64,000 bases of DNA from contig CP154955.1 in the NCBI GenBank assembly GCA_039621445.1, positions 22,840,064 to 22,904,063 on the forward strand, given 5' to 3'. A program made the translations under genes and the position numbers. The notes beneath the pieces were generated by a model. It searched no databases. It saw nothing but the letters and a program-made list of their open reading frames with translations, and was not told the origin of the DNA. The DNA comes from Euglena gracilis (lineage: Eukaryota > Euglenida > Euglenophyceae > Euglenales). This document shows, piece after piece, positions 1 to 11,249 of the stretch (positions are counted from its first letter, which is position 1; the number at the start of each line of letters is the position of its first letter).

Positions 1-3000
1 TGGCGTGAAAACGCGGAGGAACCCGAACCTCGTGATGAGGTCGAGCCTCGCGGACTCTGAATACGCTTTCGCGCTTCAGGATTAGGACATTCCCGAGACA
101 TATGTCCCGATTTGTTGCACAAAAAGCACACTTTATCCGTGGCTTGGTCCGAAGAACGCGGGTATCGCGTTTTCGATCCCGTGGTGGGTGAAGCGGGTGA
201 AACCGGTGATTTTTGCAATGCGTTCACCGAACCAGCCGGTAATCCAGCGGTTGGGTGTGCGGTATACGCGGATTGAATCTGACCAAGAAGCTGTGATAGC
301 TTCAATTGCTTGGAAACATAATTCCAGCGTTGGTCAAGAGTCATTGCATTACCCGCCAACTCCTCACGATGGATATCCTTGATGAGGCTAGGCGTGAAAT
401 GCATGAGAACAGCGTCAAACTGTTCGCGCATTTGCTTTTCACTGAGTTCATCCACTTCAGCGGCAAGTCCTAACCATTTGGCATACCAAAGGTCAATGGA
501 CTTCCATTTGCGATCGGGTGGGGCGCATTGCCGCCACTTGGTCTCCAGGGTAATCCTAGCGACCAAACTTGAACTGGTGGAAGCGTATTGCTCCACCAGG
601 TCATCAAAGGAAACGCGGTAGCGAATGACAAGTTGTCGCGCGCGCTCCTTTTCATCCCTTGGGAGGCAATCGATGAATTCCATCTTGATCACCTCCGGGT
701 TTGTGTCCTGGGTTGGCCCTTTCAATGCCCAATAGTACTCCCAGTCCCGGAAAAACTGTCTCCATGTGGTTGGGTCACCGTCCCATTGGGGCTTCACCTT
801 ATTGCGATGGTGCCCTTGAAGTCTTTCTGAAAAACCCGTTGGCCCTCGGTGGTATTCCGTGGATTCGGGCCCGGGTACGCTCGAGCACCAAGCGTATCCT
901 TTCCGGATTCTTGTCGGAATCGCGAAATTTCTGGTGAAGGTGAATCCTGGTACCGGAAATCCGGTCGCAAACCCTGTTGGTCACCCGTAATAGGGGGACA
1001 CTCCGGTGTGGGGGTATGTCGCGCATGCAACATGTGACCCACTCCCGGTGTACGGGTTTGGCTCATTCCACGCACAAGCATGGAATGATGGATTTCTTGG
1101 TGGAGACTTGGCGGAATCGCCGTGTTTTCCGCGAATTCGGTTCCCGTAATGGGAAATTCATCCGAAAACTGGGTTTGGGTTGTGGACAAGGCCAATGGTG
1201 GCACAATTCGCGGAATCGCGGATTGTGACACTCGGGACACGGGTGGTGGTGGTGCATGTGCACCCAGAGCCGGGTTATGGGAACGCGACTCTGGAACATT
1301 TGGCGCATCTTCGGCAATGCATACTGCCGAATTGCGGTGTAAAACCCGCTGTTGGTTGGACACATTATCCAAACCCACAGACAAGTCATGCACACTTTGC
1401 TCCAAATGCTCAACGAGTTGGAGTTGGCCGCAAATACGGTCAACTTCATCCTCCAAAGCGCGAATACGCTTGCGGTAACGGGAAAAGTCATCCAAGTGCG
1501 GAATCCTTTCGGAAATTCCGGTAACATCTTGGACAAGTTTCCCGTGAGACTTATCCAATAATTGGAGTTGTCCCATTAATGCTTTTACAGCATTTGAGAG
1601 AATCTGCAAAGGTGATGTCACCTTGGTTGGTGTGGTGGTGGGTGCAACCGGTGCAGGGTTATCCGACAACACGGTTGTGGTACCCATGGGCAAATTTCCA
1701 GGTTGTGGGTTATCCAACAACGCGGAAATTCGCTCATCCAACCTGGTAATCTCACTTTGCGTGGATCGGGCATTCCGATTCACCGATTCCTCAAGCCGTA
1801 ATAGGCTGTTGCAGAAATCTTGCAAGGTTTCCTGATTGTTAGTGAGCATTTTGTCATAAAATGCCTTGAAATCAGGGTTCTCGGTAATCCGAGAACTGGA
1901 ACCTGCAGGTAGAGACTGCATTTCCGTTACTTTGGTAGACACCGATGCATACCGGGTCTGGAGTTCCCCAATAGCAGTCTGAATGCCGCTAATGTCCGGA
2001 ACTCGGTGGGAAAGTGCGGAATAGCTTTGTTGCAAACCCGCAATGGCCGAGTTAATCCCGCCAATGTCGGATTGCAACTGCAACTGCAGGGAATCCTGCC
2101 GTTGTGCCATTTCCGCGACTTTCGCGCTCAGATTGGATAATCCAACCCGATTCGCGTCACAATAGCAGGTTTTCTGCTCCAAACGGGAAAGTCGCTCCTC
2201 CAACTGCCGCACATACGTGTGGGGAGCAAAATTCTCGTTGGCTTGTGACTGGAATTGCCGAAACTTTTCCGTTTCATCGCACAACTGCATAATGCGGTGT
2301 TGCGATTCATGGAAAGTTGCGGACAATGTGGTGAAATGGTCCATAGACACAAATCCACCACTGCTGGATGTTGCAGACGAGGAATCTCGTGCATGCAACT
2401 GTTGTTGCAAATGCAACAACGCAGATGAACAGGACTCCATTTGTCCCGATAACTGTTGTAGTGAGCCATGCAAGTGCAGAAACTTGGAGTCATTCCGCGT
2501 TTCCGCTTCATGCATGCATTCACTAATTTGCCGGAAGTTTTGCGGGAGCTGTTGGCATATTCTGTCAAAGGTTTCCCGAAAGTTTGCAAGGTCAATACCC
2601 GCACTTTCGAAATTCCTCTGGCAATATCTGCCAACTTCCTGCAAGTAATTCCAGCAGTGTTCCAGCTTGGTGAAGACATGTTTCTGGTTGTCCTCATCAA
2701 ACTGAAGCACTTTGTTCAATGCGGTTGCACACTCTGCAACGCATTGTTGCACATGGTTGAACTGCCTCACAAGGGGGTGATCCCCTGGAAGCCGAGCAAC
2801 CCTATCCTGCACATCCTCAGCAGTGAGGAGCTCACCAGTGCCCTTCCCATAGTCATCCATGGGTTGGGATGTACCGGAGAATTCCGGCACCACGAGGCGA
2901 GTCTCCGGTTGCCAAGGTAGTGCGGGATAGCACCCGATATCGGGGGGTGGTGGCAAAGCTCTGTAAGGGCTTGCCGGTGGAAGAGCCGGGGGGTTGAAAG

Positions 3001-3365
3001 AAACACGGGGTTTCTAGCCCACCACCACCAGAGAAGCCCGGTGGCGGAATCACCACGGGTCTCTCCGGTGTGTGCAGCTGCACCATTGCCGCAGACAGAG
3101 GCGAATACCCCCGTTGTGGCAAGGTGAGTGCGGAAGAGGCCGCATTAGCCTCTGAAGCCAATGATGTGGAGGGCTCATCGCCGACCACTGTCAATGATGA
3201 CAAGTGTTGCAATTGTGACAATTGAATCAATTGTGCCTCATCGGCGTGGGAACTGGAAGCACTTTCACATAAAAGCTTCCAATCCCCATTTTCTTGGTCA
3301 ATGTCTTGCAATGATGCCTGTAATAAGGCATAATTGAATTGATGGTTGGGACCTGTGCTTTGCAT
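1..3365 (-). pseudogene. gag of copy A, broken
   Basis: It starts at the ATG at 3365-3363. The first part (to about 2950) is the variable N-terminal region ending in the conserved block GGLETPCFFQPP. The frame then changes in a C-rich stretch near 2950, and 720 codons follow (2956-794) with long coiled coils homologous to B Gag. At about 795 the block DFKGTIAI is followed by a stop, because 7 bases present in B (cgcgaac) are missing. The correct frame resumes and runs open to the window edge through the capsid-like region (QWDGDPTTW…FFRDWEYYW) and the first CCHC knuckle. So there are two frame breaks. Structural protein of virus-like particles by homology. Confidence 0.8.
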
Positions 3366-3565
3366 CTTTCTGATGACAAAAACAGCAAAAACCCACAAAA
3401 CTAAGCAGCTGTGCTGGCACCAGAGGGGCTGTAACGGGTAATACCGTACAGAGCCTTCCGGAGCCTGCTCGTCTGCTTAGACGTTGACTAGAAGCCGGGA
3501 GCTGACGCTACGACCGTGTAATAACGGTGCAGGGGCCCTCCGCTGCCAGTCAGCGTAGGATCGAA

Positions 3566-3645
3566 CCAATCTGCTACCAAGTGTAAAACCTGGTAGCTTT
3601 TCTTTCTGTGAAGTATGTGTAGGATCGTGACCTAATCTGCTACCA
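3566..3645 (-). promoter_or_regulatory. Primer-binding site and a second PBS-like copy (A)
   Basis: On the minus strand TGGTAGCAGATTAGG begins at 3645, right after the LTR. TACACT+TGGTAGCAG recurs with its PBS at 3579, 66 nt further in. TGGTAGCAG is complementary to the 3' end of eukaryotic initiator tRNA-Met (…CUGCUACCA). Copy B shows the same duplication. Which block primes reverse transcription cannot be decided here. Confidence 0.6.
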
Positions 3646-3952
3646 AGTGTACGTCTGATTCCCAATTCCCCTTTCCCAATTCCCAAAAGCCTTCGCTTTC
3701 GCCTTGGCGCACCTACTTGGGGACTGAAAATCAGAGTAACAGAAAATCCCTTTTCCCACTTCCCAAGAAGCAAAGCACGGAGCAATACAGGGAGGACGGA
3801 CTGGATAACCAGGTCCGGTCCGGAGAAAAGGGAAGACAAACAGAAAACCACCTGTGGAGAGAGAAGAGTCACCCATTAGGAAATCCTAATAGGATCTGCT
3901 TCCATCCTAACTTCCTCAACGGAAGGGGACAGAAGCATACGCCTGGTACACA
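3646..3952 (-). repeat. 5' LTR of copy A
   Basis: It begins TGTGTACCAGGC, the same 12 bases that open the LTR of B and nearly those of C. It ends GTACACT directly before the PBS TGGTAGCAG, as in B, C and D. The length is about 307 bp against 428-449 bp for the others. It contains the conserved CCACAGGTGG block after a pyrimidine tract and several short hairpins, for example ATTAGG-AAAT-CCTAAT. The end is set by comparison with C, because A's 3' LTR is not in the window. Confidence 0.75.
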
Positions 3953-3954
3953 CT

Positions 3955-5715
3955 GACGCCCCAAAGAACGTCGTTTTTCGGTCGTTTTCGGCAGAAATTA
4001 GCCGCGCCGGCGCTCCAAAAACGAGCGCTCTGCCCCGGGTAGAGGTCGGCGATCCTTTACCTGACTGTTGCGAAGGGCGCCCGCCCGACAGGCGCAATTT
4101 TGCCCGCGGCGGGCGTGCGTAAAACGCAGCAGTTACCGCCCGGGAGGCGCAAAATAGCACTTTGGCAACTGACGTCCCAAAGAACGTCGTCTTTCGGTCG
4201 TTTCCGGCCGAAATCAGCCGCGCCGGCGCTCCAAAAACGAGCGCTCTGCCCCGGGTAGAGGTCGGCGATCCTTTCCCTGACTGTTGCGGAGGGAGCCGGC
4301 CCGACAAGCGCAATCTTGCCCGCGCCGGGCGTGCGAAAAACGCAGCAGTTACCGCCCGGGAGGCGCAAAATAGCACTTTGGCAACGGACGCCCCGAAAAA
4401 CGTCGTTTTTCAGTCGTTTTCGGCCGAAATCGGCCGCGCCGGCGCTCCAAAAACGAGCGCTCTGCCACTGTTGGCGATCCTTTACCTGACTGTTGCGAAG
4501 GGCGCCGGCCCGACAGGCGCAATTTTGCCCGCGCCGGGCGTGCGTAAAACGCAGCAGTTACCGCCCGGGAGGCGCAAAATAGCACTTTGGCAACGGACGC
4601 CCCGAAAAACGTCGTTTTTCAGTCGTTTTCGGCCGAAATCGGCCGCGCTGGCGCTCCAAAAACGATCACTCTGCCACTGTCGGCGATCTTTTACCTGACT
4701 GTTGCGAAGGGCGCCGGCCCGACAGGCGCAATTTTGCCCGCGGCGGGCGTGCGTAAAACGCAGCAGTTACCGCCCGGGAGGCGCAAAATAGCACTTTGGC
4801 AACGGACGCCCCCCCGAAAAACGTCGTTTTTCGGTCGTTTTCGGCAAAAATCAGCCGCGCCCGCGCTCCAAAAAAGACCGCACTGCCCTGGGAAGAGGTC
4901 GACGATTATTTACCTGACTGTTCCGAAGGGCGCCGGCCCGACAGGCGCAATTTTGCCCGCAGCGGGCGTGCGTAAAACGCAGCAGTTACAGCCCGGGAGC
5001 CGCAAAATAGCTCTTTGGCAACGGACGCCCCGAAAAACGTCGTTTTTCAGGCGTTTTCGGCAGAAATCGGCCGCGCCGGCACACCAAAAAGGATCGCGCT
5101 GCCCCGGGTAGAGATCGGCGATCCTTTACCTGACTGTTGCGAAGGGCGCCGGCCCGACAGGCGCAATTTTGCCCGCGGCGGGCGTGCGTAAAACGCAGCA
5201 GTTACCGCCCGGGAGGCGCAAAATAGCACTTTGGCAACGGACGCCCCGAAAAACGTCGTTTTTCAGTCGTTTTCGGCCGAAATCGGCCGCGCCGGCGCTC
5301 CAAAAACGATCGCTCTGCAACTGTTGGCGATCCTTTACCTGACTGTTGCGAAGGGCGCCGGCCCGACAGGCGCAATTTTGCCCGCGGCGGGCGTGCGTAA
5401 AACGCAGCAGTTACCGCCTGGGAGGCGCAAAATAGCCTCTTTTGGCAACTTACAGCCCCCGAAAACGTCGTTTGGGGCAGATCGTTTTCGGCCGAAATCA
5501 GCCGCTGCCGGCGGCTCCAAAATCGACCCCTGTTTCTGCCCGGGTATAGAGGTCGACGATCCTTTACCTGGACTGTGTCCCCATATGGGCGCCCTGGCAG
5601 CCGACAGGCGCAAAGTTTGTCTGCCCGCGGCGGCGCGTGCGTAAAACGCAGCAGTTTACCCCCACCACCATGGTGCCCAGCCCGGGAGGCGCACAATAGC
5701 CTTTGACGCAACGAC
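3955..5715 (+). repeat. Tandem satellite, 209-219 bp unit, forward array 1 (about 8 units)
   Basis: Units begin near 3955, 4171, 4387, 4596, 4805, 5024 and 5240, giving steps of 216, 216, 209, 209, 219 and 216. The last unit is degenerate. Shorter units lack a block around GGGTAGAGGTCGG. The unit is GC-rich and packed with small dyads: GCGCCGGCGC, GAGCGCTC, GCCCGC-G-GCGGGC, TGCGT-AAA-ACGCA, AAAACG-T-CGTTTT and CGGCCGA-AA-TCGGCCG. Several frames stay open because of this composition, but they do not form a protein family, so I call it non-coding. Confidence 0.9.
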
Positions 5716-6096
5716 GCCCTTGAATTGGAGGCCGGCCTTTCCTCCATGGTATTGCGATGGCCCAAGGAACCAACAGGGTCTGTGGTACTACGCGGCTGGT
5801 CGGACCTAAATTTCATCAATTCATGTGGTCTCCGGTCGAAACGACGCCTCCCCTACCCTCGTCGAAAGGAATAGGTTGAGTTTAAAACACACGTACTTGT
5901 CAATGCACACACCTGGGGAAAATACCATCAAAGTTTTGAGAATCCCGAAAAACGTGCCCCCCCCTTTTTTTCAAGTACGTTTTCGGTTTCGGCCGAAATC
6001 GGCCGCGCCGGCGCTCCAAAAACGAGCGCTCTGCCCCTGTCGGCGATCCTTTACCTGAGTGTTGCGAAGGGTGCCGGCCCGAGAGGCGCAGATTTT

Positions 6097-7164
6097 TAGT
6101 CCAAAATTTTCCTTCGGTGCCTTCGGCGGAGGCGCCGAAGGAATTTTGTTTTGGCTGGTGCCATGGTGGGTGGGGGGGGTCGACCCATCTCCCCACCTCC
6201 CGGGTCCCACCAGGCCTTCTGCAGAAGCCGACCGTTCCCTGACCCCGGCCCCCTCCCACTCCCAGGGGTGGAAGTGGATGACCTCGTCCAACACCTGGAG
6301 ATCCACCACAGCGCCGTCGTCCACGACCTGTACGACTTTAAGCAGGTGCCCGCGCTGCGTGGGGGAGGCCATGGGCGTGAGGGAATGGGCCGGAACCGGG
6401 ATGCAACACAGGGGCTCCTTCCGACTCGGGTGGGAATGCTCCACCCTGGGGCTGCGGGGGTGGGGGGGGGGCTCGTGTGACGTAAACAACATTTGCACTG
6501 GCCCACACCAAACCGAAACTTAAACTCAAAAAACTTAAACTTAAACTTAAATGGCCATGGGAAACTGCCGGCCTCCAAAACGAATGCCAAACCCAAACCC
6601 AGACGCAACGAAGGGCTGCGGATGAGCCGCCGCCGCCCTCCCCTCCGCGCGGTGCAGTGTGCTCGGGTGGCAGGGCTCCTCTCTCTTTCCGCAGTGTGTG
6701 GACAAGGTCCGCCCGGGGGACATCGTGACCGCCACCATCCTGCGCTCAGGTCCGCCCTTCCCGGGCCGTCCCCCCTCCCCAGCCCTCCTCCAATGCGCCT
6801 GTGCCAGCCCTGCACAGGGGATTTCTAAGTTGCAACCTACGTTTTATTCCAGCCAGCACTTCCCAGCCCGGCTGTGGGCCCTCCCACCGAGGTCCGCTGA
6901 AATGGAGTTGGGTCTAGCCCGGCAAAGCTGGGCTGGGCCAAATATTTTGGAAACCCGTGGTCACAAATGCCCAACAATAACATCTTTGGGTGGTTTTTGG
7001 GATTCCCCCCCCCTAATTTTTGGCTGTAGAAATTCCCACCCAGGCTGGATTTGGTCCTTTTTTTGCCCGTTTTGGGGGTGCCCGCCGGGTCCAGCTGCCG
7101 GCCGGCCGACCGAACTCAACTGGACCCTCCCTCGGGCCTTAAAAAAAAAACCCTGGCCTTGCTA
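6097..7164 (+). other. GC-rich unique segment with exon-like pieces (copy at 8441-9514)
   Basis: No long convincing ORF. Two pieces look exon-like on the plus strand. One follows a pyrimidine tract and CAG near 6270 and reads VEVDDLVQHLEIHH before CAG|GTGCCC near 6344. The other, at 6695-6749, is flanked by CTCTTTCCGCAG and a GT and reads CVDKVRPGDIVTATILRS. The RPGDIV motif is reminiscent of S1-type RNA-binding domains such as exosome Csl4, but 18 residues cannot prove this. A short tract of repeated AAACTT lies near 6520-6550. Possibly a captured host gene fragment. Confidence 0.3.
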
Positions 7165-8109
7165 GGCACAATTTTGCCCGCGGCGGGCGTGCGTAAAACG
7201 CAGCAGTTACCGCCTGGGAGGCGCAAAATAGCACTTTGGCAAAAAAAGCCCCCAAAAAACGTCGTTTTTCGGTCGTTTTCGGCCCAAATCATCCGCACCG
7301 GCGCTCCAAAAACGAGCGCTCTGCCCCGGGTAGAGGTCGGCTATCCTTTACCTGACTGTTGCGAATGGCGCCGGCCAGACAGGCGCAATTTTGCCCGCGG
7401 CAGGCGTGCAAAAAGCGCAGCAGTTACCGCCTGGGAGGCGCAAAATAGCACTTTGGCAACGGACGCCCCGAAAAACGTCGTTTTTGGGTCGTTTTCACCC
7501 GAAATCGGCCGGCGCTCCAAAAACGACCGCTCTGCCCCGGGTAGAGGTCGACGATCCTTTACCTGACTATTCCGAAGGGTGCCGGCCCGACAGGCGCAAT
7601 TTTGCCCGCGGCGGGCGTGCTTAAACCGCAGCAGTTGCCTCCATGGAGGCGCAAAATAGCACTTTTTCAACGGACGGCACAAAAAACGTCGTTTTTCGGT
7701 CGTTTTCGGCCGAAATCGGCCGCGCCGGCGCTCCAAAAACGAGCGCTCTGCTCCTGTCGGCGATCTTTTACCTGACTGTTGCGAAGGGCGCCCGCTCGAC
7801 AGGCGCTATTATGCCCGCGGCGGGCGCGCGTAAAACGCAGCAGTTACCGCCTGGGAGGCGCAAAGTAGCACTTTGGCAACGGATGCCCCCCAAAAAAACG
7901 TCCCTTTTTCGGTCGTTTTCGGCCGAAATCGGCCGCGCCGGCGCTCCAAAAACGACCGCTCCGCCCTGGGTAGAGGTCGGCGATCCTTTACCTGACTGTT
8001 GCGAAGGGTGCCGGCCCGACAGGCGCCATTTTGCCCGCGGCGGGCGTGCGCAAAACGCAGCAGTTACCGCCCGGGAGGCGCACAATAGCACTTTGGCAAC
8101 GGACGCCCG
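7165..8109 (+). repeat. Satellite array 2, forward (about 4.5 units)
   Basis: Same 209-219 bp unit as at 3955, forward orientation, with somewhat higher divergence (for example GGCAAAAAAAGCCCCC in place of GGCAACGGACGCCCC). It ends exactly where the 2.35-kb duplication restarts. Confidence 0.85.
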
Positions 8110-10390
8110 TTGAATGGAGGCCGGCCTTCCCTCCATGGTTTGCGATGCCCAAGGAACCAACAGGGTCTGTGGTACTGGCGGCTGGTCGGAATAAAATTCC
8201 ATTGATGTGTCTCCGTCAAAAACGTCCCCTCGTCGAAAGGAATAGGTTGAGTTAAAACACGCTTGTCAATGCACCACACCTTGGGAAAATACCATCAAAG
8301 TTTTGAAAATCCCGAAAAACGTCTTTTTTCAGTCGTTTTCGGCCGAAATCGGCCGCACCGGCGCTCCAAAAACGAGCGCTCTGCCCCTGTCGGCGATCCT
8401 TTACCTGAGTGTTGCGAAGGGTGCCGGCCCGAGAGGCGCAGATTTTTAGTCCAAAATTTTCCTTCGGTGCCTTCGGCGGAGGCGCCGAAGGAATTTTGTT
8501 TTGGCTGGGCCAATGGTGGGTGGGGGGGGTCGACCCATCTCCCCACCTCCCGGGTCCCACCAGGCCTTCTGCAGAAGCCGACCGTTCCCTGACCCCGGCC
8601 CCCTCCCACTCCTAGGGGTGGAAGTGGATGACCTCATCCAACACCTGGAGATCCACCACAGCGCCGTCGTCCACGACCTGTACGACTTTAAGCAGGTGCC
8701 CGCGCTGCGTGGGGGAGGCCATGGGCGTGAGGGAATGGGCCGGAACCGGGATGCTACACAGGGGCTCCTTCCGACTCGGGTGGGAATGCTCCACCCTGGG
8801 GCTGCGGGGGTGGGGGGGGGGCTCGTGTGACGTAAACAACATTTGCACTGGCCCACACCAAACCGAAACTTAAACTCAAAAAACTTAAACTTAAACTTAA
8901 ATGGCCATGGGAAACTGCCGGCCTCCAAAACGAATGCCAAACCCAAACCCAGACGCAACGAAGGGCTGCGGATGAGCCGCCGCCGCCCTCCCCTCCGCGC
9001 GGTGCAGTGTGCTCGGGTGGCAGGGCTCCTCTCTCTTTCCGCAGTGTGTGGACAAGGTCCGCCCGAGGGACATCGTGACCGCCACCATCCTGCGCTCAGG
9101 TCCGCCCTTCCCGGGCCGTCCCCCCTCCCCAGCCCTCCTCCAATGCGCCTGTGCCAGCCCTGCACAGGGATTTCTAAGTTGCAACCTACGTTTTATTCCA
9201 GCCAGCACTTCCCAGCCCGGCTGTGGGCCCTCCCACCGAGGTCCGCTGAAATGGAGTTGGGTCTAGCCCGGCAAAGCTGGCTGGGCCAAATATTTTGGAA
9301 ACCCGTGGTCAAAAATGCCCAACAATAACATCTTTGGGTGGTTTTTGGGATTCCCCCCCCCCCTAATTTTTGGCTGTAGAAATTACCACCCAGGCTGGAT
9401 TTGGTCCTTTTTTTGCCCGTTTTGGGGGTGCCCGCCGGGTCCAGCTGCCGGCCGGCCGACCGAACTCAACTGGACCCCCCCTCGGGCCTTAAAAAAAACC
9501 CTGGCCCTGCTAGGCACAATTTTGCCCGCGGCGGGCGTGCGTAAAACGCAGCAGTTACCGCCTGGGAGGCGCAAAATAGCACTTTGGCAACGGAAGCCCC
9601 CAAAAAACGTCTTTTTTCGGTCGTTTTCGGCCGAAATCAGCCGCACCGGCGCTCCAAAAACGAGCGCTCTGCCCCGGGTAGAGGTCGGCTATCCTTTACC
9701 TGACTGTTGCGAATGGCGCCGGCCCGACAGGCGCAATTTTGCCCGCGGCAGGCGTGCAAAAAGCGCAGCAGTTACCGCCCGGGAGGCGCAAAATAGCACT
9801 TTGGCAACGGACGCCCCGAAAAACGTCGTTTTTGGGTCGTTTCTACCCGAAATCGGCCGGCGCTCCAAAAACGACCGCTCTGCCCCGGGCAGAGGTCGAC
9901 GATCCTTTACCTGACTATTCCGATGGGTGCCGGCCCGACAGGCGCAATTTTGCCCGCGGCGGGCGTGCTTAAAACGCAGCAGTTGCCTCCATGGAGGCGC
10001 AAAATAGCACTTTTTCAACGGACGGCACAAAAAACGTCGTTTTTCGGTCGTTTTCGGCCGAAATCGGCCGCGCCGGCGCTCCAAAAACGAGCGCTCTGCC
10101 CCTGTCGGCGATCTTTTACCTGACTGTTGCGAAGGGCGCCGGCTCGACAGGCGCTATTATGCCCGCGGCGGGCGCGCGTAAAACGCAGCAGTTACCGCCC
10201 AGGAGGCGCAACATAGCACTTTGGCAACGGACGCCCCCAAAAAACGTCGTTTTTCGGTCGTCTTCGGCCGATATTCGGCCGCGCCGGCGCTCCAAAAACG
10301 AGCGCTCTGCCCCGGGTAGAGGTCGGCGATCCTTTACCTGACTGTTGCGAAGAGCGCCGGCCCGACAGGCGCCATTTTGCCCGCGGCGGG
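8110..10390 (+). repeat. Segmental tandem duplication, copy 2
   Basis: Second copy of the segment starting at 5720: spacer, partial satellite (8318-8440), the same unique segment (8441-9514) and satellite. It is nearly identical to copy 1 over the unique part, with only scattered substitutions and small homopolymer changes, so the duplication is recent or homogenised. The right limit is fuzzy because it ends inside satellite. Confidence 0.8.
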
Positions 10391-10866
10391 CGTGCGTAAA
10401 ACGCAGCAGTTACCGCCCGGGAGGCGCAAAATAGCACTTTGACAAGAGACGCCCCAAAAAAACGTCGGTTTTCGGTCGTTTTCGGCCGAAATCGGCCGCG
10501 CCGGCGCTCCAAAAACGAGCGCTCTACCCCGGGTAGAGGTCGGCGATCCTTTACCTGACTGTTGCCGGGGGAGCCGGCCCGAAAGGCGCAATTTTGCCCG
10601 CGGCGGGCGTGCGTAAAACGCAGCAGTTACCGCCCGGGAGGCGCAAAATAGCACTTTGGCAACGGACGCCCCAAAAAAGTCGGTTTTCGGTCATTTTCGG
10701 CCGAAATCGGCCGCGCCGGCGCTCTAAAAAAGAGCGCTCTGCCCCGGGTAGATATCGGCCACCCTTTAACTAACTGTTGCGAAGGGCGCCGGCCGACAGG
10801 CGCAATTTTGTCCGCGGCGGGCGTGCGTAAAACGCGGCAATTACCGCCCGGGAGGCGCAAAATGTA
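9515..10866 (+). repeat. Satellite array 3, forward (about 6 units)
   Basis: Forward units continuing from the second segmental copy to about 10866, where the unit stops after GGCGCAAAAT. From about 10827 it is already part of the 6.65-kb duplication, because the same satellite tail precedes the second copy at 17476. Confidence 0.85.
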
Positions 10867-11249
10867 GGCTCCCTTAGGGAGGTGACAGCTGCGTGGCGCT
10901 CTCGCTTTCGGCCGGTAATCCTTTTTCTTGGAGATTTTCCCTTTTCCCACTTTGGAACAGCAAGCACAAGATCTTGATATGAGTCTTTCTTTGGTCAACG
11001 ACTTCAGAGTGACATATATCGTTGGGATAGGTACACTCCAAGGGATAGAAGATTTGGGAAACGTCATTCGCGTTTTTGATTGGTAAGAAAATCCTCCGTG
11101 AAATGTTTTGGGAGAACATCACACTCTCCCCCTTCAAGGCCTTCGGCCTTGAAGCCGTTGATGTTCTCACTTGCCTCCATAAAGAAGGACGAGAAAACAA
11201 CAACAAGGGTAGATGAAGAAATGACCTCACAAAGAGGTACGACACTTCA
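10867..11249. other. Unassigned 0.38 kb between satellite and pol relic (repeated at 17515-17897)
   Basis: No ORF with family signal and no match to the LTRs or satellite. The notable content is a perfect 10-bp stem with a 3-nt loop at 11132-11154 (arms CTTCAAGGCC and GGCCTTGAAG), conserved at 17780-17802. Confidence 0.5.
11132..11154. other. Perfect 10-bp hairpin, TTC loop
   Basis: Arms CTTCAAGGCC / GGCCTTGAAG with loop TTC, identical in the second duplication copy at 17780-17802. It is one of the longest of the many small perfect dyads in the window. No T-run follows, so a terminator reading is not supported. Confidence 0.8.

Larger units (their letters stand above)
1..3952 (-). mobile_element. 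LTR retrotransposon copy A, 5' part (LTR, leader, gag), cut by window edge
   Basis: Minus-strand copy of the same family as B, C and D. Reading leftward it has a 5' LTR starting TGTGTACCAGGC at 3952, a leader with two primer-binding-site-like blocks, and a gag start (MQSTGPNHQFNY) at 3365 that matches B's MQSTSPNPKFDY. Gag continues to the window edge, where the first zinc knuckle (CFLCNKSGHMSREC) lies at about 100-145. The rest of the element is outside the window. The flank to the right of the LTR is satellite sequence, so A was inserted into, or at the edge of, the satellite array. Its gag is broken twice. Confidence 0.85.
5720..8109 (+). repeat. Segmental tandem duplication, copy 1 (about 2.35 kb)
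   Basis: Starts at a block reading tgaattggaggccggcc and repeats from 8110 with near identity. The block gatttttagtccaaaa is at 6091 and again at 8441, an offset of 2350. It contains a short spacer, a partial satellite unit (5966-6096), about 1.07 kb of GC-rich unique sequence (6097-7164) and then satellite units (7165-8109). Copy 1 carries small insertions in its first 370 bp relative to copy 2. Confidence 0.85.

Noticed and set aside
6695-6749. Definite assignment to exosome subunit Csl4
   Set aside because: Only 18 residues with one RPGDIV motif; no flanking exon that fits the protein.
3955-10866. Many 60-200-codon ORFs on both strands across the satellite (for example frames reading NVVFRSFSAEIGRAGAPKT)
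   Set aside because: They repeat with the satellite unit, occur in several frames at once and are broken at unit junctions; open frames follow from GC-rich composition with few stops.
3955-10866. CRISPR-like array
   Set aside because: Units are about 216 bp and contiguous, with no short repeat/spacer structure; eukaryotic context.
11132-11154. Rho-independent terminator
   Set aside because: No T-run after the stem and the context is eukaryotic; treated as one of many small hairpins.
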